A stretch of 64,000 nucleotides of DNA, taken from NCBI GenBank assembly GCA_030762895.1, contig CM061064.1:241519086-241583085 (forward strand). Direction: 5' to 3'. The position numbers were made by a program, and so were the translations under genes. This document shows positions 1 to 11,242 of this stretch, one piece after another (position 1 is the first letter of the stretch; the number at the start of each line of letters is the position of its first letter). Under the pieces are notes generated by a model, which saw nothing but the letters and a program-made list of their open reading frames with translations, did no database searches and was not told where the DNA came from. The DNA comes from Sophora flavescens. Lineage: Eukaryota > Streptophyta > Magnoliopsida > Fabales > Fabaceae.

Positions 1-756
1 GTGCAGTTTATTTCTAAACTTTTTTTTAAACAAGTTTATTTTTAATCTTAATTAATTAGCTTGAATTAGTAAACAAACTCTTGTGCAAATTAAAATAAAT
101 AAACACTTAACATAAAACAAGTTATATATGTATAATCAAATCGTATATCATTGAAGCGATTCATAAGTTACAATTACATGATTAAAATATAAAAAATTTA
201 TGCAACATAGCCCTAAAATATAAAAAAGTTCCTGCTTCAATAACATTTTTTCTTCTTAGCCCTGTCCTCAGAAGCTCCAATGGATGCATCTCCTCCCTCA
301 CTTGAATTCCATGATGCATCATCTTGAATCCACAGTCACTTGCTGCCAAAGAGGAGTGAAAGGGATGACTGGGATGAAATAAAGTGAGGGAATCACATTA
401 CGTGATTCACCCAACCTTAACATCCATGTTACGTGATTTACTCAACCTCAAGTTTTTTGACCATTAAGACAGAGACCTTTAAGTCTAGGTATAGGAAGAA
501 ATAACAAAATCTCAAATATGATAGAGCCATATTGTGAAGGAATAGAAAACACACGAAATATAGAGGAAAAGAAGAGGGGGGTGTAATACAGACTGATACA
601 GAAGAATTGTTCTTTATATAGAGAAGAGAGACTATAGATGATTTTCTTGAAAACTAATCTATAAACTTAATGCTCATTAAGAGGATTAAGTTACAATGTG
701 CATGGGTAAGTAGCACAGTAGTCATGGGTTAGTAGCACAGTAGTCAAAGAAATGAA
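1..756. other. Unidentified non-satellite flanking DNA
   Basis: No convincing gene is seen. The stretch does not match the satellite that flanks the right end of CACTA-1, so it is either another insertion or the far side of a rearrangement. Read on the minus strand it has a TATA-like CTCTATATAAAG (about 612-623) followed by a pyrimidine-rich stretch, which resembles an LTR or promoter. A short minus-strand frame near 240-330 ends in a Lys-rich tail (KKKKCY, then stop) and might be the end of an eroded coding exon. None of this is decisive. Confidence 0.4.
702..745 (+). repeat. 22-bp tandem direct repeat, two copies
   Basis: Two adjacent 22-bp units share the core AGTAGCACAGTAGTC and differ at one base. 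They lie just outside the presumed left end of CACTA-1. No function is apparent. Confidence 0.8.
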
Positions 757-777
757 TGTTTTTGCAGAAACTTATAC

Positions 778-923
778 ACTTTTAACGTCAGTTGTCTTCA
801 ACAACTGACATTAAAAGTTTTTTTAAATAAAAAAAATTTATTTTTAACATCAGTTGTTTAATACAACTGACGTTAAATAAATGACCTTTAATGTCAGTTG
901 TTACAAACAACTGACGTAAAATG
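778..923. repeat. CACTA-1 left subterminal inverted-repeat array
   Basis: Three short hairpins are built from one motif, AACGTCAGTTG, and its reverse complement, at about 783-812, 845-877 and 887-920, with 4-9 bp loops. In CACTA elements such subterminal motif arrays are binding sites for the element-encoded regulatory protein (TNPA in En/Spm). The same TACGTCAG core recurs at the right end (17762-17794). Confidence 0.8.
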
Positions 924-925
924 TT

Positions 926-1666
926 GTTTTATTTTTGGTTTTTGATTATAACGTTTACACCCGCACGCCTTCTTCACTTTGCTCTGTAGGTCTCTGTTCT
1001 TCTCTTTTCATCACGCTCACTCTCACTCTCACTCTCAACTCTCACTCTCACTCTCACTCTGCCCTAATCGCGAGCTCATCTCCACCGCAACCACCGCGAG
1101 GGCTTCTTCGCCACCACCGTGAGGTACACTCTTAACCCTAAGTACTCTATCTTTCCCGCTCATTCTTTGCAATAACTTGACATCTCTCTTTCCCCTTCCC
1201 GCGCACTAACTCTCCTTGTCCCTCTGCTCTCAATAACCACATCTAACGTTGGCCACCACTCGAGCTCCCCTTCTCACCACCACACGAGCACCTATTTTTG
1301 GTGAGTCTTTAGGGAACATTTATTTATTTTTGGTTTTGAGTGTATGTTGAAACTGTAGTCTCTGTAGTTGAAACTTGAAACTGTGAGTTTGAGTTGTTTG
1401 GAATGTCTCTATTTCTGGTCGTGGGTTTTGTGTTTTTTCTTGTTTTTCTTCTGCTATCATGACCTATTTCAAAATGGGAAGAAATTTAGAGTTGCTTGTA
1501 GCATGTGACATCAACAATATATTGCTCATTGGAATTCTGTTTTGTTAATTTATCTTCATCTGTTTATTTCTTTTCTATCTTAAGAAAACTGAAAATGGTG
1601 TAAATTAGAAATAATTTTTAAACGCCTTGGATATATGTTTTGTATATCTATAGAACCTATCTAGTT
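926..1666 (+). other. CACTA-1 non-coding leader (5' UTR and probable intron)
   Basis: No gene is seen. The first part is pyrimidine-rich, including a CTCACT-type microsatellite at about 1015-1060. A good splice donor (GAG|GTACAC) is at 1124. CACTA-2 has the same arrangement: a CT-rich leader exon and a GAG|GTAAC donor at 61344. This supports a non-coding first exon spliced to the transposase exon. The acceptor is not clear. A 66-aa frame at 935-1135 lies within this leader and is not thought to be real. Confidence 0.55.
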
Positions 1667-1830
1667 ATGGATCATAGTTGGATGGTTTGTAAGCGCACTA
1701 GTGCTGAGTATTTGAAGGGGTGGGAGAATTTATAGAATTTGCTCAAAGGAATGTTCCTAATAGTAATGGAATGTTCTGTTGTCCTTGCGTCAAGTGTTTG
1801 AATATGAGGAATTGTACGGTGAAGGATATA
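1667..1830 (+). pseudogene. TNP2 transposase, N-terminal exon fragment (CACTA-1)
   Basis: This is the start of the transposase gene. The ATG at 1667 and the following residues (MDHSWM, then RTSAEYLKG) align with the intact start in CACTA-2 (MDRGWM, RTSDEYENG at 63268). It encodes the N-terminal part of the transposase-associated domain, including the CCPC..C cysteine cluster near 1780-1800. A stop at 1733-1735 and a frame change right beside it break the reading frame. The Athila element is inserted directly after codon ATA (1828-1830). Coding resumes in a matching position at 11474. Confidence 0.85.
1826..1830. repeat. Target-site duplication of the Athila element, left copy (ATATA)
   Basis: ATATA immediately precedes the TG of the left LTR and is repeated at 11469-11473 after the CA of the right LTR. 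A 5-bp duplication is usual for Ty3/gypsy integrases. Confidence 0.93.
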
Positions 1831-3104
1831 TGGTCGTGCTGTCGCGCATGCGCCAAAAAGAACGAGCGGGTTTTAAAACTGTAGTTTAGGGCGACAACTC
1901 GGATGTCGTCTCACAAGGACTCTTAAAGTGTTATTTTTCACAAAAATCAGTTTTTTTTTGGGGGGGGGGGGGGGGGGTTGTTTGGATGCAATCAAAGAAA
2001 ATAAAACAATGAAAACAGAGCAATAAAACAAGGCAGTTCAAAGAGGTTATCAAATGGCCAAAAACGATTAATCTACTGTTCTTGATTTCACAACTATCAT
2101 CGGTTCATGTAATCCCAAGCCCTAAGCAGATTCTAATCCCCTTTCAGTTGTAGCAACAATTAACAAACGAAATCGCTACTACGGATACATGTTCCTATTC
2201 CCGAATTAAACAAACGGGGTTAAGCCCTCATGAACTAAACGAACATGAATGAACACACGCGATTAAGTATAGGAACATAGCATCACTGAAATGAATCAAC
2301 ACAACACTACACACTCCTAAATTAAACAAACAGAAATGTATAACATGGCATTGAAAAGGGAAAAGCATACAAAACAGGGATTACAAAACCTCAAGTACGG
2401 TGGAAATCAATTACAGCAGATTAATCTATGAAATTTAGTTCTCCATGAAAACGAAATACACACAAAAATATGTAAACGGAACAATGGGGAAGCAAAAGTC
2501 TTTCCAAGCTGTTCAGAATGGCAATTTATACTATTAAGAAATTAAGTCCACTCGCGAGGTGAGCACACCTTCGCGAGGCGAATATTGTGAAAAGTCAGCA
2601 ACGTTTGGTCTTCTCGCGGGGCGAAGGACTACTCGCGAGGCGAGACCCTTCCAAACTGTCACAGCCGTGACCTTCAGCATGGTTAAACCATGATAGCTTC
2701 TGGTCTTCCAGGGTTGGATTACTCGCGAGGCGACACAGAAACCTTGCGTTTTCCTGGAACAGTCAGCCTTCAGGGTCGCGAGGCGAAGAGATGTTCACGG
2801 GGCGAACCAGAGAGCATGACATTTTCATTGTTCTGCTGGCTTTCAGGCTCGCGAGGCGAGAATACTCTCGCGAGGCGAATCCCCTGTTTCTTTATTCTCT
2901 TGGCTTCCAACTTAACCTGAAAACAAAGACACAGCTATAAGTGTATTATTTGACTCAAAACTGGCTAAATTAACCTAAAACTACTCTAGAGACTCAAAAC
3001 CTTGCTTGAGGACAATCTAATCTAATTTGGGTGAAAATAGGATATAATTTGCACAAAACCCTGGTCATACTAGCCATAAAACTAGATGAGACAGAGGCTG
3101 GTCA
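1831..3104 (-). repeat. Athila 3' LTR (left on this strand)
   Basis: It runs from TGGTCGTGCTG to GGCTGGTCA and matches the right LTR along its length. It carries a run of 18 G at 1960-1977, a minus-strand TATA-like AATTTATA complement at 2523-2530, and a nine-copy CGCGAGGCGA-type motif array at 2551-2880. Compared with the right LTR it lacks about 15 bp near 2250 and 21 bp between two motif copies near 2725. The small frame at 2690-2920 is not considered a gene. Confidence 0.94.
2551..2880. repeat. Interspersed CGCGAGGCGA motif array in the 3' LTR
   Basis: Nine copies of a 10-13 bp GC-rich motif (consensus YTCGCGAGGCGAR) are spread over 330 bp with variable spacers. Examples lie at 2551, 2632 and 2848. 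It stands out from the AT-rich surroundings and is rich in CpG. In element orientation it lies just upstream of the TATA-like site, so it could be an enhancer-like array, but that is inference. Confidence 0.75.
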
Positions 3105-3120
3105 AAATACCCCAAACTTA
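3105..3120 (-). promoter_or_regulatory. Polypurine tract for plus-strand DNA synthesis
   Basis: On the minus strand TAAGTTTGGGGTATTT lies directly inside the 3' LTR, where the plus-strand primer of a retroelement is expected. The purine run itself is short (GTTTGGGG). Confidence 0.6.
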
Positions 3121-4605
3121 AACTTTGCTTGTCCCCAAGCAAACTACAACTCAAAAATCAAAAAGACTCAAGACCTGGCAAGCTTGAAAAGATTCAATCA
3201 ACCTTGCACAAATTCAAGCAGTTTCATCAAAACAGTTTTCTTCAATGTCCCCCCCCCCCCCCCCCCCCCCCTCAAGCAAAGCAATCCCCACAATCATTCA
3301 TTCTAAACAATTGAGAATTTCATCATTCAAACAATCAATAATCTAAGCAAGGGATCCAAGTCACACACAAGAGGGAGATCACCAAATTCAAACAACTGCC
3401 TTCCTCACAAGGGAAATTTGTGTTTCACTCAATCGCTCAGTTTGTGTCTAGGCTTTCACTCAATTTCACTTTTAAGAGCACTTCCCATAAATTTGATTTT
3501 CATCTCTAAATAATTCCCACAGAAAACATGCATGCAACATCAAAAGGTCTTTTATGGGTTGTAATGGGGCCTGGCTAAGGGTAGGATATACAAAGGTACC
3601 AGGCTGAGGACCCTAGGAACTAAGAGAGCATGAAACACTTCAACACATTGAAATTCCACTCAAGTTCCTTTTTTCGTTCTTCTTTATGCTTTTGGGTGAC
3701 TACAGCCTCTCTTTTTTTCCTCTAATACTTTTATTTTTTAAGATTTTTACACTTCTTTTTTTCTCTTTTTTTCTTTTTTTTTCTACAAGCCTTTGGCTCC
3801 AACCTTTTTATTGTTTTTTTTTCTCAATCCCAAACAACATATTACACCTTGCAGCCACCCCAAACTTAGTTTCTTGCACCCATTCTCTTTCTAAGATTCC
3901 ATGCTCTCCTAATCCTAAGATCGGGTTAACATGGTTTTCCAGATTTTGGGCTTATAATATTAGGTTATCAAGAATTAACAGGCTAATCAGGCTCAATGGG
4001 GCTAACTAGGGAACATGCATTAGGGATGGTTATTTTTAGGCTAAGTAGCTATTTACAAAGAAAATGCCTAAATCATCTGAAGCAAACACATAATCATGCA
4101 AACCATAAAGAGATTCAAGCAAATTCAGGAAAGTGCAACTTAAAAGTGATTTCACACAGTTAGAAACATGTTGGAGGCTCAAATCCTCACCTGGACATTT
4201 TTGCAAATTGTTTGACAGATATTCTATCCCTAGTGTGTGCTTCCTATCACCCCAAACTTATCATAAATCATGCCATCACAACAAAATCTCAAAGTTCAGT
4301 TTTCAATCATATGGGGATCACTTTTCAAAAACAAAAATTTTCAGCCTAGGGGGAATCATCACATCAATCATGCAATCAATCTGTGCAAAACCAATCAAAA
4401 TCCATCAAACTTGCCAACAAAAGACTCAACACAACTCCTGAGCTTCTCAAATTATTCAGGAGCTTTATTAAAAGAAAAAGAAAAAAAAAACAAGACACAA
4501 CAAAACTACAACTAGTTCCCTCCCCCACACTTAAAACATGCATTGTCCCCAATGAACAACAGAACTATAAAATCAAATTGAGGGAAAGGAAAGGAAACTC
4601 CCTGA
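3121..4605 (-). other. Athila non-coding region between integrase and 3' LTR
   Basis: About 1.5 kb without a supportable gene on the coding strand. Many Athila elements carry an env-like gene here, and none is visible in this copy. The stretch has a run of 23 C at 3249-3271 (G on the element strand) and T-rich tracts at about 3720-3830. Several short plus-strand frames (3031-3306, 3686-4009, 4133-4441) are low-complexity chance openings. Confidence 0.7.
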
Positions 4606-5924
4606 TCAAGTGTTAGTGTAGGTGGGAGCTTCTAAGGAGAGCTCATCAACATGAGCATCCGCAGGAACACCAGCATCCACACCATGGAATGGCTTCAGTC
4701 TCCGCCCATTAACCTTGAAGGTTTTGTTGGTACCTGCATCCTTGATCTCTACTGCACCATAAGGAAACACATTAGTAACAACAAATGGTCCAATCCACCT
4801 GGACCTAAGTTTCCCAGCCATCAATTTCAGGCAGGAATTAAACAGTAAGACTTTCTGACCCACAAAAAATTCTTTCCTAGCAATCATCCTATCATGAAAA
4901 AGTTTTGTTTTCTCTTTATAAATCCTGGAGCTTTCATAGGCTTCTAGCCTAAGCTCTTCAAGTTGCTGCAGCTGTAGTTTCCTTTCAACACCAGCTTTCT
5001 TCATGTCCATGTTACAGCACTTTACTGCCCAATATGCCCGGTGCTCAACTTCCACCGGGAGGTGACATGCCTTACCAAATACAAGCCGAAATGGGGACAT
5101 TCCTATAGGCGTCTTGAAAGCAGTCCTCTGAGCCCACAGTGCGTCTTCCAGACGGCGGCTCTATTCCTTTCTGTTCGGCTGCACCATCTTCTCTAGAATC
5201 TGCTTGAACTCCCTGTTTGATATTTCAGCCTGGCCATTGGTCTGGGGATGGTAAGCAGTGGAAACTCTATGTACGACCCCATACTTCCTGAGTAAGGCTT
5301 CCATGGTTCTGTTGCAGAAGTGAGTGCCTTGGTCACTGATGATAGCCTTAGGTATGCCAAACCTGCAAAAAATGTTGGACCTAACAAATTTGGAAACAAC
5401 TTTAGCATCGTTAGTCCTAGTGGGGATTGCTTCCACCCACTTTGAAACATAGTCTACAGCCAAAAGAATATATACAAAACCAAAAGAAGCAGGGAAAGGA
5501 CCCATAAAATCAATCCCCCACACATCAAAAACCTCACAATAAAGCATGGGCTGCTGAGGCATCTCACTCCTACGAGTGATGGCAGGGCCTGCTGTTTGAC
5601 ATTCCTTGCAATTTCTGTAGACCTCATAGGCATCTCTAAAAATTGTGGGCCAGTAAAACCCAGAATCCAGGACTTTTCTTGCCGTCCTTTGTGGTCCAAA
5701 ATGTCCTCCAACTTGAGAGGCATGAGAGAAATGTAGGATGGACTCTGTCTCATGATCGGGGACACACCTCCGAATCATCTGATCACTGCAAAACTTCCAA
5801 AGGTACGGATCATCCCACACATAGTACTTTGCATCGCTCTTGAGCTTGTGGAACTTATGTCTACTTGTACCTGCAGGAACAATACCAGCAACAAGAAAGT
5901 TAACTATGTCAGCAAACCAGGGGG
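4606..5924 (-). pseudogene. Athila integrase domain of pol (broken)
   Basis: Integrase inserts the reverse-transcribed DNA into the host genome. The HHCC zinc-binding module shows as H..H in [10 protein letters not shown] and C..C in NCKEC. The catalytic core has WGIDFMG (first Asp), ISDQGTHF (second Asp) and NGQAEISN (Glu). The C-terminal part has the GPF-type module RWIGPFVV near 4790-4815, and the frame ends at 4606. A stop at 5161-5163 lies after the catalytic Glu and separates the core from the C-terminal part, which continues in the same frame. A frameshift near 5940 uncouples integrase from the upstream RT-RNase H frame. No chromodomain is present. Confidence 0.92.
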
Positions 5925-8434
5925 TTACCCCATACAGATGTAGAAGTTCTCATCAGGGAAATCATCTTGGATGGGATAAGGATCCTCATCCCTTGCTATT
6001 CGGCTCAAGTGATCGGCTACCAGATTTTCAGCTCCAATCTTGTCTTTTATCTCCACATTGAATTCTTGGAGCAAGAGCATCCACCGGATCAGTCTTGGCT
6101 TAGCTTCTGGTTTCTTTAACAGGTACTTCAGAGCTGCATGGTCAGTGAAAACAATAACCCTAGAACCTAGAAAATAAGACCTAAATTTATCAAGTGCAAA
6201 CACAACAGCTAGCAGTTCTTTCTCAGTGGTGGTGTAATTTGATTGTGCAGCATCTAATGTCGTAGAAGCATAATGAATTACATGGGCAGCCTTACCCACC
6301 CTTTGTGCCAGAACTGCTCCCACAGCAAAATTGGAAGCATCACACATGAGTTCAAAAGGGAGTGTCCAGTCTGGGGGCTGGATGATGGGGGTAGAGGTCA
6401 ATGCTTTTTTCAGGTAGTCAAATGCCTTCTTGCAATGGTCATCAAAATTGAACAGGGCATCATTCTTCAGCAGGTTTGACAATGGCAGAGCTATCTTGCT
6501 GAAGTCCTTTATAAAGCGCCTGTAGAAACCTGCATGTCCAAGAAAAGAACGGATCTCGCGTACGCAAGATGGGTAAGGCAATGAAGAAATCACATCAATT
6601 TTTGCAGGATCTACTGAAATACCCTCTTTAGAAATTACATGACCCAAAACAATCCCCTGTTCTACCATAAAGTGACATTTCTCATAGTTCAAAATCAAAT
6701 CAGTCTCAATGCATCTTTGGAGAACTAAACTCAAACTATGTAGACATGCATTAAATGAGGATCCATATACAGTGAAGTCATCCATGAACACCTCCATGCA
6801 ATTTTCAATAAATTCAGAAAAAATGCTAAGCATGCATCTTTGGAAGGTGCAAGGAGCATTACAAAGGCCAAATGGCATCCTCCTATAGGCAAACGTACCG
6901 AAGGGGCACGTGAAAGTGGTCTTTTCCTGATCCTCAGGGGCAATATGGATCTGGAAATACCCGGAAAAGCCATCAAGAAAGCAGTAATGAGATTGACCAG
7001 CCAGCCGATCCAGCATTTGATCTATGAATGGCAAAGGAAAATGATCATTTAAGGTGGACTGGTTCAACTTAATATAATCAATAAATACTAGACAGCTATT
7101 CTGGACTCGAGTAGGTACAAGCTCATTATTATCATTCCTAACTACTGTGAGACCGGACTTCTTTGGTACAACTTGCACCGGACTTACCCAAGTACTATCA
7201 GAGATGGGGTATATAATACCCGCCTGCAAAAGTTTAGTCACCTCTTTCTTCACCACATCCAGAATCAGTGGATTGAGTCGCCTTTGGGCCTGCCTTACTG
7301 GTTTAGCCCCATCCTCCAATAGAATTCTGTGCATGCATCTGGAAGGGCTAATTCCTGGAATATCAGCCAAGGTCCACCCAATAGCCCTCTTGTGCTTCTT
7401 CAGAACCTCCAATAGCTTTGCTTCCTGGTCAGAGTCAAGGCTGGAGGAAATGATGACTGGAAGTTTTTCATTCGTCTCTAGGTAGGCATACTTCAGGTTC
7501 CCAGGAAGGGGCTTGAGCTCTAGGGAGGGTGACTGCTCAACGGATGGTACAGTAGGAGTAGCCAGGATGTCAAGGACTTCTGCTGAAGAGACAGCTTCAC
7601 TCTCACTATCACTATCACCCTGCAAAGTTGAATCAAGAAACTCAGCACAAACAGCACACGGGTTAGTGTTAGTACAGTTAGTACATGAATATAAATCATC
7701 AAAACCAGAAATAAATGGAAAATCTGAAACAAGGTCCTCATGGGTATCATCAATGATCTCAGAAAGCAACTCTAAGTGGAAAACAGAGTGCTCCTCCAGT
7801 GGGTGTTTCATAGCATCAAAGATGTTGAACTTGGCCACAATATCACCAAACTCCATAGACATAGTCCCATCATTCACATCTATCTTAGTCTTGGCTGTCT
7901 TCATGAATGGTCTGCCCAAGATTATTGGTGATCTACTGGAATGTGTCTCTCCTGCCATGTCTAGGATGTAGAAGTCAGCAGGGAAGATTAACTCATCAAC
8001 TTGCACTAGCACATCTTCTACCATTCCCATGGGTCGGGCACTGGTCCTGTTAGCCAACTGGATGGTGAGACCTGTATACTGCAAAGGCCCAAGATCAAGG
8101 TTATTAAAGATAGATGTAGGCATGACATTTATAGATGCTCCCAAATCCAGCATGCAATTTTCAAATCTTCTATCCCCAATAGTGCATGGAATAGTAAATG
8201 TGCCCGGATCCTTGCACTTCTGTGGTAATGATTGAGTAGGGGTTAAAGCAGCAACTCTTTCTGGTGCAGGCTTGGACTGGATAAGAGCTTAAACATTTCT
8301 TCCCAAATCAACCCTCTCATTATTCTTCAACTTCCTCTTGTTGGTGCATAGATCCTTGAGAAATTTCGCATACTTGGGCACCTGCTTGATCACATCTAGA
8401 AGAGGAATATTTACAGCTATCTTTCTGAACACAT
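5925..8434 (-). pseudogene. Athila pol: aspartic protease, reverse transcriptase, RNase H
   Basis: The longest open stretch is 742 codons (8153 to 5925). It opens with the protease active site DLGAS. Reverse transcriptase follows, with FLDGFSGY (first catalytic Asp), PFGLCNAP and FMDD (the DD pair at 6777-6782). RNase H comes next, with MCDASN, TEKELLAV and FTDHAAL giving the Asp-Glu-Asp set. LGHAGFYRRFI is typical of gypsy elements. Upstream of 8153 the same frame continues to about 8500 as the gag-pro linker but carries a TAA at 8289-8291. The frame closes at 5925 because of a frameshift just ahead of integrase. Catalytic residues look intact, but the polyprotein cannot be read through. Confidence 0.94.
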
Positions 8435-10030
8435 CTAAAATTTCCCTCTCCTTGTCTTCACCACCAATCTTCTTATTTTTCTGAACTGTGTGTGGAAAGT
8501 GGTTGGTGGTCTGTACACTTTGTCAACTTCAACTTCAACAATAGGCTCAGGAGTTACCTCAACAGTTGCTTCATCTTTTTCAGAGGTGGCCTCAACAACT
8601 TTTCCAGATCTCGGAGATATGGCACTCACATTAGGATTGGATGCATTGGGATTTATCACTGGCTGTGCAGGCAATTGACTGGATCCTTGAGCTTGCTGTA
8701 AATTGTTTATGGATGTGGCAAGCTGTCCAATCTGTGTCCTCAAATCTTGAATGCTAGCATCTGTTCGTTCTTGAGACCGGCCCAACCTCTTCTTGAAACC
8801 GTGCTTAAGGCTCGCAACCTGTCCAACCTGCTGCTGAAGCTGGAGGTTGTTTGCGGCCAATTGCTTGAGCATATCCTCTAGGGAAGGTCCAGAAGGTGCA
8901 GAAGTGGTCACTGGAGGATTCTGAGGTGCTGCCATTGGTTGTTGTTGGGATGAGTTCCCATACCGCAGATTAGGATGATTCCTCTAGTTGGGATGGTACC
9001 TATTGGTGGAGAGGTCTGGAGTGCTGTACCGATTCTGACTGTTTCCTTGATTATAGGGATTTACTTCATAAGCTTGAGGTGCTTCACTGACGAACTCTTC
9101 TCTCTGGATAGGACATGGATCATATGGGTGCTCAGGAGAATTGCATATGCCACATAACTTTGCAGGCTGAACCCTGTCTATTGCCAATTGCCTTACAAAA
9201 GATGTGAGCTCATCCATTCTATTTTCAAGGGCCTGGTTGGAAGAGGAACTATGGACCTCATGCACACCTCTTGTCTCAACTGAATTTCTTCTGGTAGTAA
9301 ACTGCTGGGAATTCAGTGACATATTCTCAATGAGTTGCTTGGCAGCAGCTGGGGTCTTATCAACTAGTGCTCCCCCACTAGCAGCATCCAAAAGATTCCT
9401 ATCCATCGGCAGTAACCCCTCATAAAAGTACTGGATAAGGAGTTGTTCAGAAATCTGATGCTGGGGGCAACTGGATACCAAATGCTTGAATCTTTCCCAA
9501 TATTCAGCCAACGACTCATTCCCTTGCCTGATGCCACATATTTCCTTCCTTATTGACGCAGCTCTGGAAGCAGGAAAATATCTTTCTAGGAAAACCCTCT
9601 TCAAATCATTCTAGGTGGTGATAGAGTTGGGCTCAAGATACAACAGCCAATCCTTTGCAGCTCCCTGGAGTGAGAACGGAAAAGCTTTCAGCTTGATACT
9701 ATCCTTAGTTACTCCCTCTGATCTCGAGGTTGTGGAGCAGACAACCTGGAATTCCTTCAAGTGCTTGTGTGGATCCTCACCTGCAAGACCATTAAACTTT
9801 GGCAACAAGTGAATGAAACCAGATTTTAGTTCAAAAGGAGTATCAGCACCAGGATATGAAATACACAATCCATTGTAAGTTACTTCAGGGGCAGCAAGCT
9901 GTCTTAATGTCCTTTGGTCACCCATGTTTTCAAAAACAGTTTTGGAATTAGAATCACTACTAGTACTAGCCCGAAATTCTCTACGGAGTGTGTGCAGTGT
10001 TCTTTCAATTTTCGGGTCAAAATCACACAA
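8435..10030 (-). pseudogene. Athila gag capsid-nucleocapsid (broken by two stops and a frameshift)
   Basis: Gag forms the virus-like particle that packages element RNA. Three open pieces share one frame: 10030-9611, 9604-8984 and 8935-8435, separated by TAG codons at 9611-9613 and 8984-8986. The first two carry the retrotransposon gag core (AAKDWLLYL, ERYFPASR, LAEYWERFKHL). A CCHC zinc knuckle, C-X2-C-X4-H-X4-C (CGICNSPEHPYDPC), lies at 9113-9154. The third piece is Gln- and Ala-rich and probably coiled (NNLQLQQQV). A frameshift near 8493-8501 separates it from the pol frame; in Athila elements gag and pol normally share one frame. The start is uncertain: the first in-frame ATG is at 9925, and the open frame begins near 10060. 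Confidence 0.9.
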
Positions 10031-10125
10031 TTCAGGGCAATTAGACGTAGTAGCCAGACCAATTCAAAACAAAAATGAAAATAAAAGAAAAAGAAAAGAA
10101 AAAATGGAAAAATAACAAATAAGAG

Positions 10126-10143
10126 TCCCCGGCAACGGCACCA
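10126..10143 (-). promoter_or_regulatory. Primer-binding site (tRNA-Asp type)
   Basis: On the minus strand TGGTGCCGTTGCCGGGGA begins 5 bp inside the 5' LTR. It differs by one base from the tRNA-Asp-complementary site described for Athila elements (TGGCGCC in place of TGGTGCC). This is the minus-strand priming site and supports the Athila assignment. Confidence 0.88.
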
Positions 10144-10859
10144 ATTTTTGGTCGCGCTGTCGCGCACGCGCCAAAAAGAAGGAGCGGGTTTTAAAACTGT
10201 AGTTTAGGGCGACAACTCGGATGTCGTCTCACAAGGACTCTTAAAGTATTATTTTTCACAAAAATCAGTTTTTTTTGGGGGGGGGGGGGGGGGGGGGGGT
10301 TTTTTATGCAATCAAAGAAAATAAAACAATGAAAACAGAGCAATAAAACAAGGCAGTTCAAAGAGGTTATCAAATGGCCAAAAACGATTAATCTACTGTT
10401 CTTGATTTCACAACTATCATCGGTTCATGTAATCCCAAGCCCTAAGCAGATTCTAATCCCCTTTCAGTTGTAGCAACAATTAACAAACGAAATCGCTACT
10501 ACGGATACATGTTCCTATTCCCGAATTAAACAAACGGGGTTAAGCCCTCATGAACTAAACGAACATGAATGAACACACGGGAATTAAACAAACGCGATTA
10601 AGTATAGGAACACAGCATCACTGAAATGAATCAACACAACACTAAACACTCCTGAATTAAACAAACAGAAATGTATAACATGGCATTGAAAAGGGAAAAG
10701 CATACAAAACAGGGATTACAAAACCTCAAGTACGGTGGAAATCAATTACAGCAGATTAATCTATGAAATTTAGTTCTCCATGAAAACGAAATACACACGG
10801 AAAAATATGTAAACAGAACAATGGGGAAGCAAAAGTCTTTCCAAGCTGTTCAGAATGGC

Positions 10860-10867
10860 AATTTATA
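10860..10867 (-). promoter_or_regulatory. Candidate TATA box of the Athila 5' LTR
   Basis: The minus strand reads AGTATAAATTGCC here, and the left LTR has the same site at 2523-2530. It lies downstream of the GC-rich motif array in element orientation, as a core promoter would. No other TATA-like site in the LTR looks as good, but this call is by eye. Confidence 0.45.
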
Positions 10868-10887
10868 CTATTCAGAAATTAAGTCCA

Positions 10888-11242
10888 CTCGCAAGGCGAG
10901 CACACCTTCGCGAGGCGAATATTGTGAAAAGTCAGCAACGTTTGGTCTTCTCGCGGGGCGAAGGACTACTCGCGAGGCGAGACCCTTCAAGTTCCAAACT
11001 GTCACAGCCGTTACCTTCAGCATGGTTAAACCGTGATAGCTTCTGGTCTTCCAGGGTTGGATTACTCGCAAGGCGAGTCAAGTGTTCGCGAGGCGACACA
11101 GAAACCTTGCATTTTCCTGGAACAGTCAGCCTTCAGGGTCGCGAGGCGAAGAGATGTTCGCGGGGCGAACCAGCGAGCATGACATTTTCACTGCTCTGCT
11201 GGCTTTCAGGCTCGCGAGGCGAGAATACTCTTGCGAGGCGAA
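10888..11242. repeat. Interspersed CGCGAGGCGA motif array in the 5' LTR
   Basis: Ten copies of the motif described for the 3' LTR. The one-copy difference comes from a 21-bp indel whose two ends fall within motif copies, which suggests the motifs recombine or slip with each other. Some copies have CG-to-CA or CG-to-TG changes (GCAAGGCGA, TTGCGAGG), as expected from deamination of methylated cytosines. Confidence 0.75.

Noticed and set aside
533..758. Possible solo copia LTR (TGTGAAGG to TTTTGCA)
   Set aside because: It has a TATA-like site and TG/CA ends, but the flanking five bases do not match (CATAT and GAAAC) and no terminal inverted repeat is seen.
3686..4009. Possible env-like gene between Athila integrase and the 3' LTR
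   Set aside because: The open frames there are on the wrong strand and made of T-rich low-complexity sequence. No transmembrane protein frame is present on the element strand.
7513..7971. 152-codon plus-strand frame and other plus-strand frames across 5600-9450
   Set aside because: They are antisense shadows of the Athila pol and gag genes.
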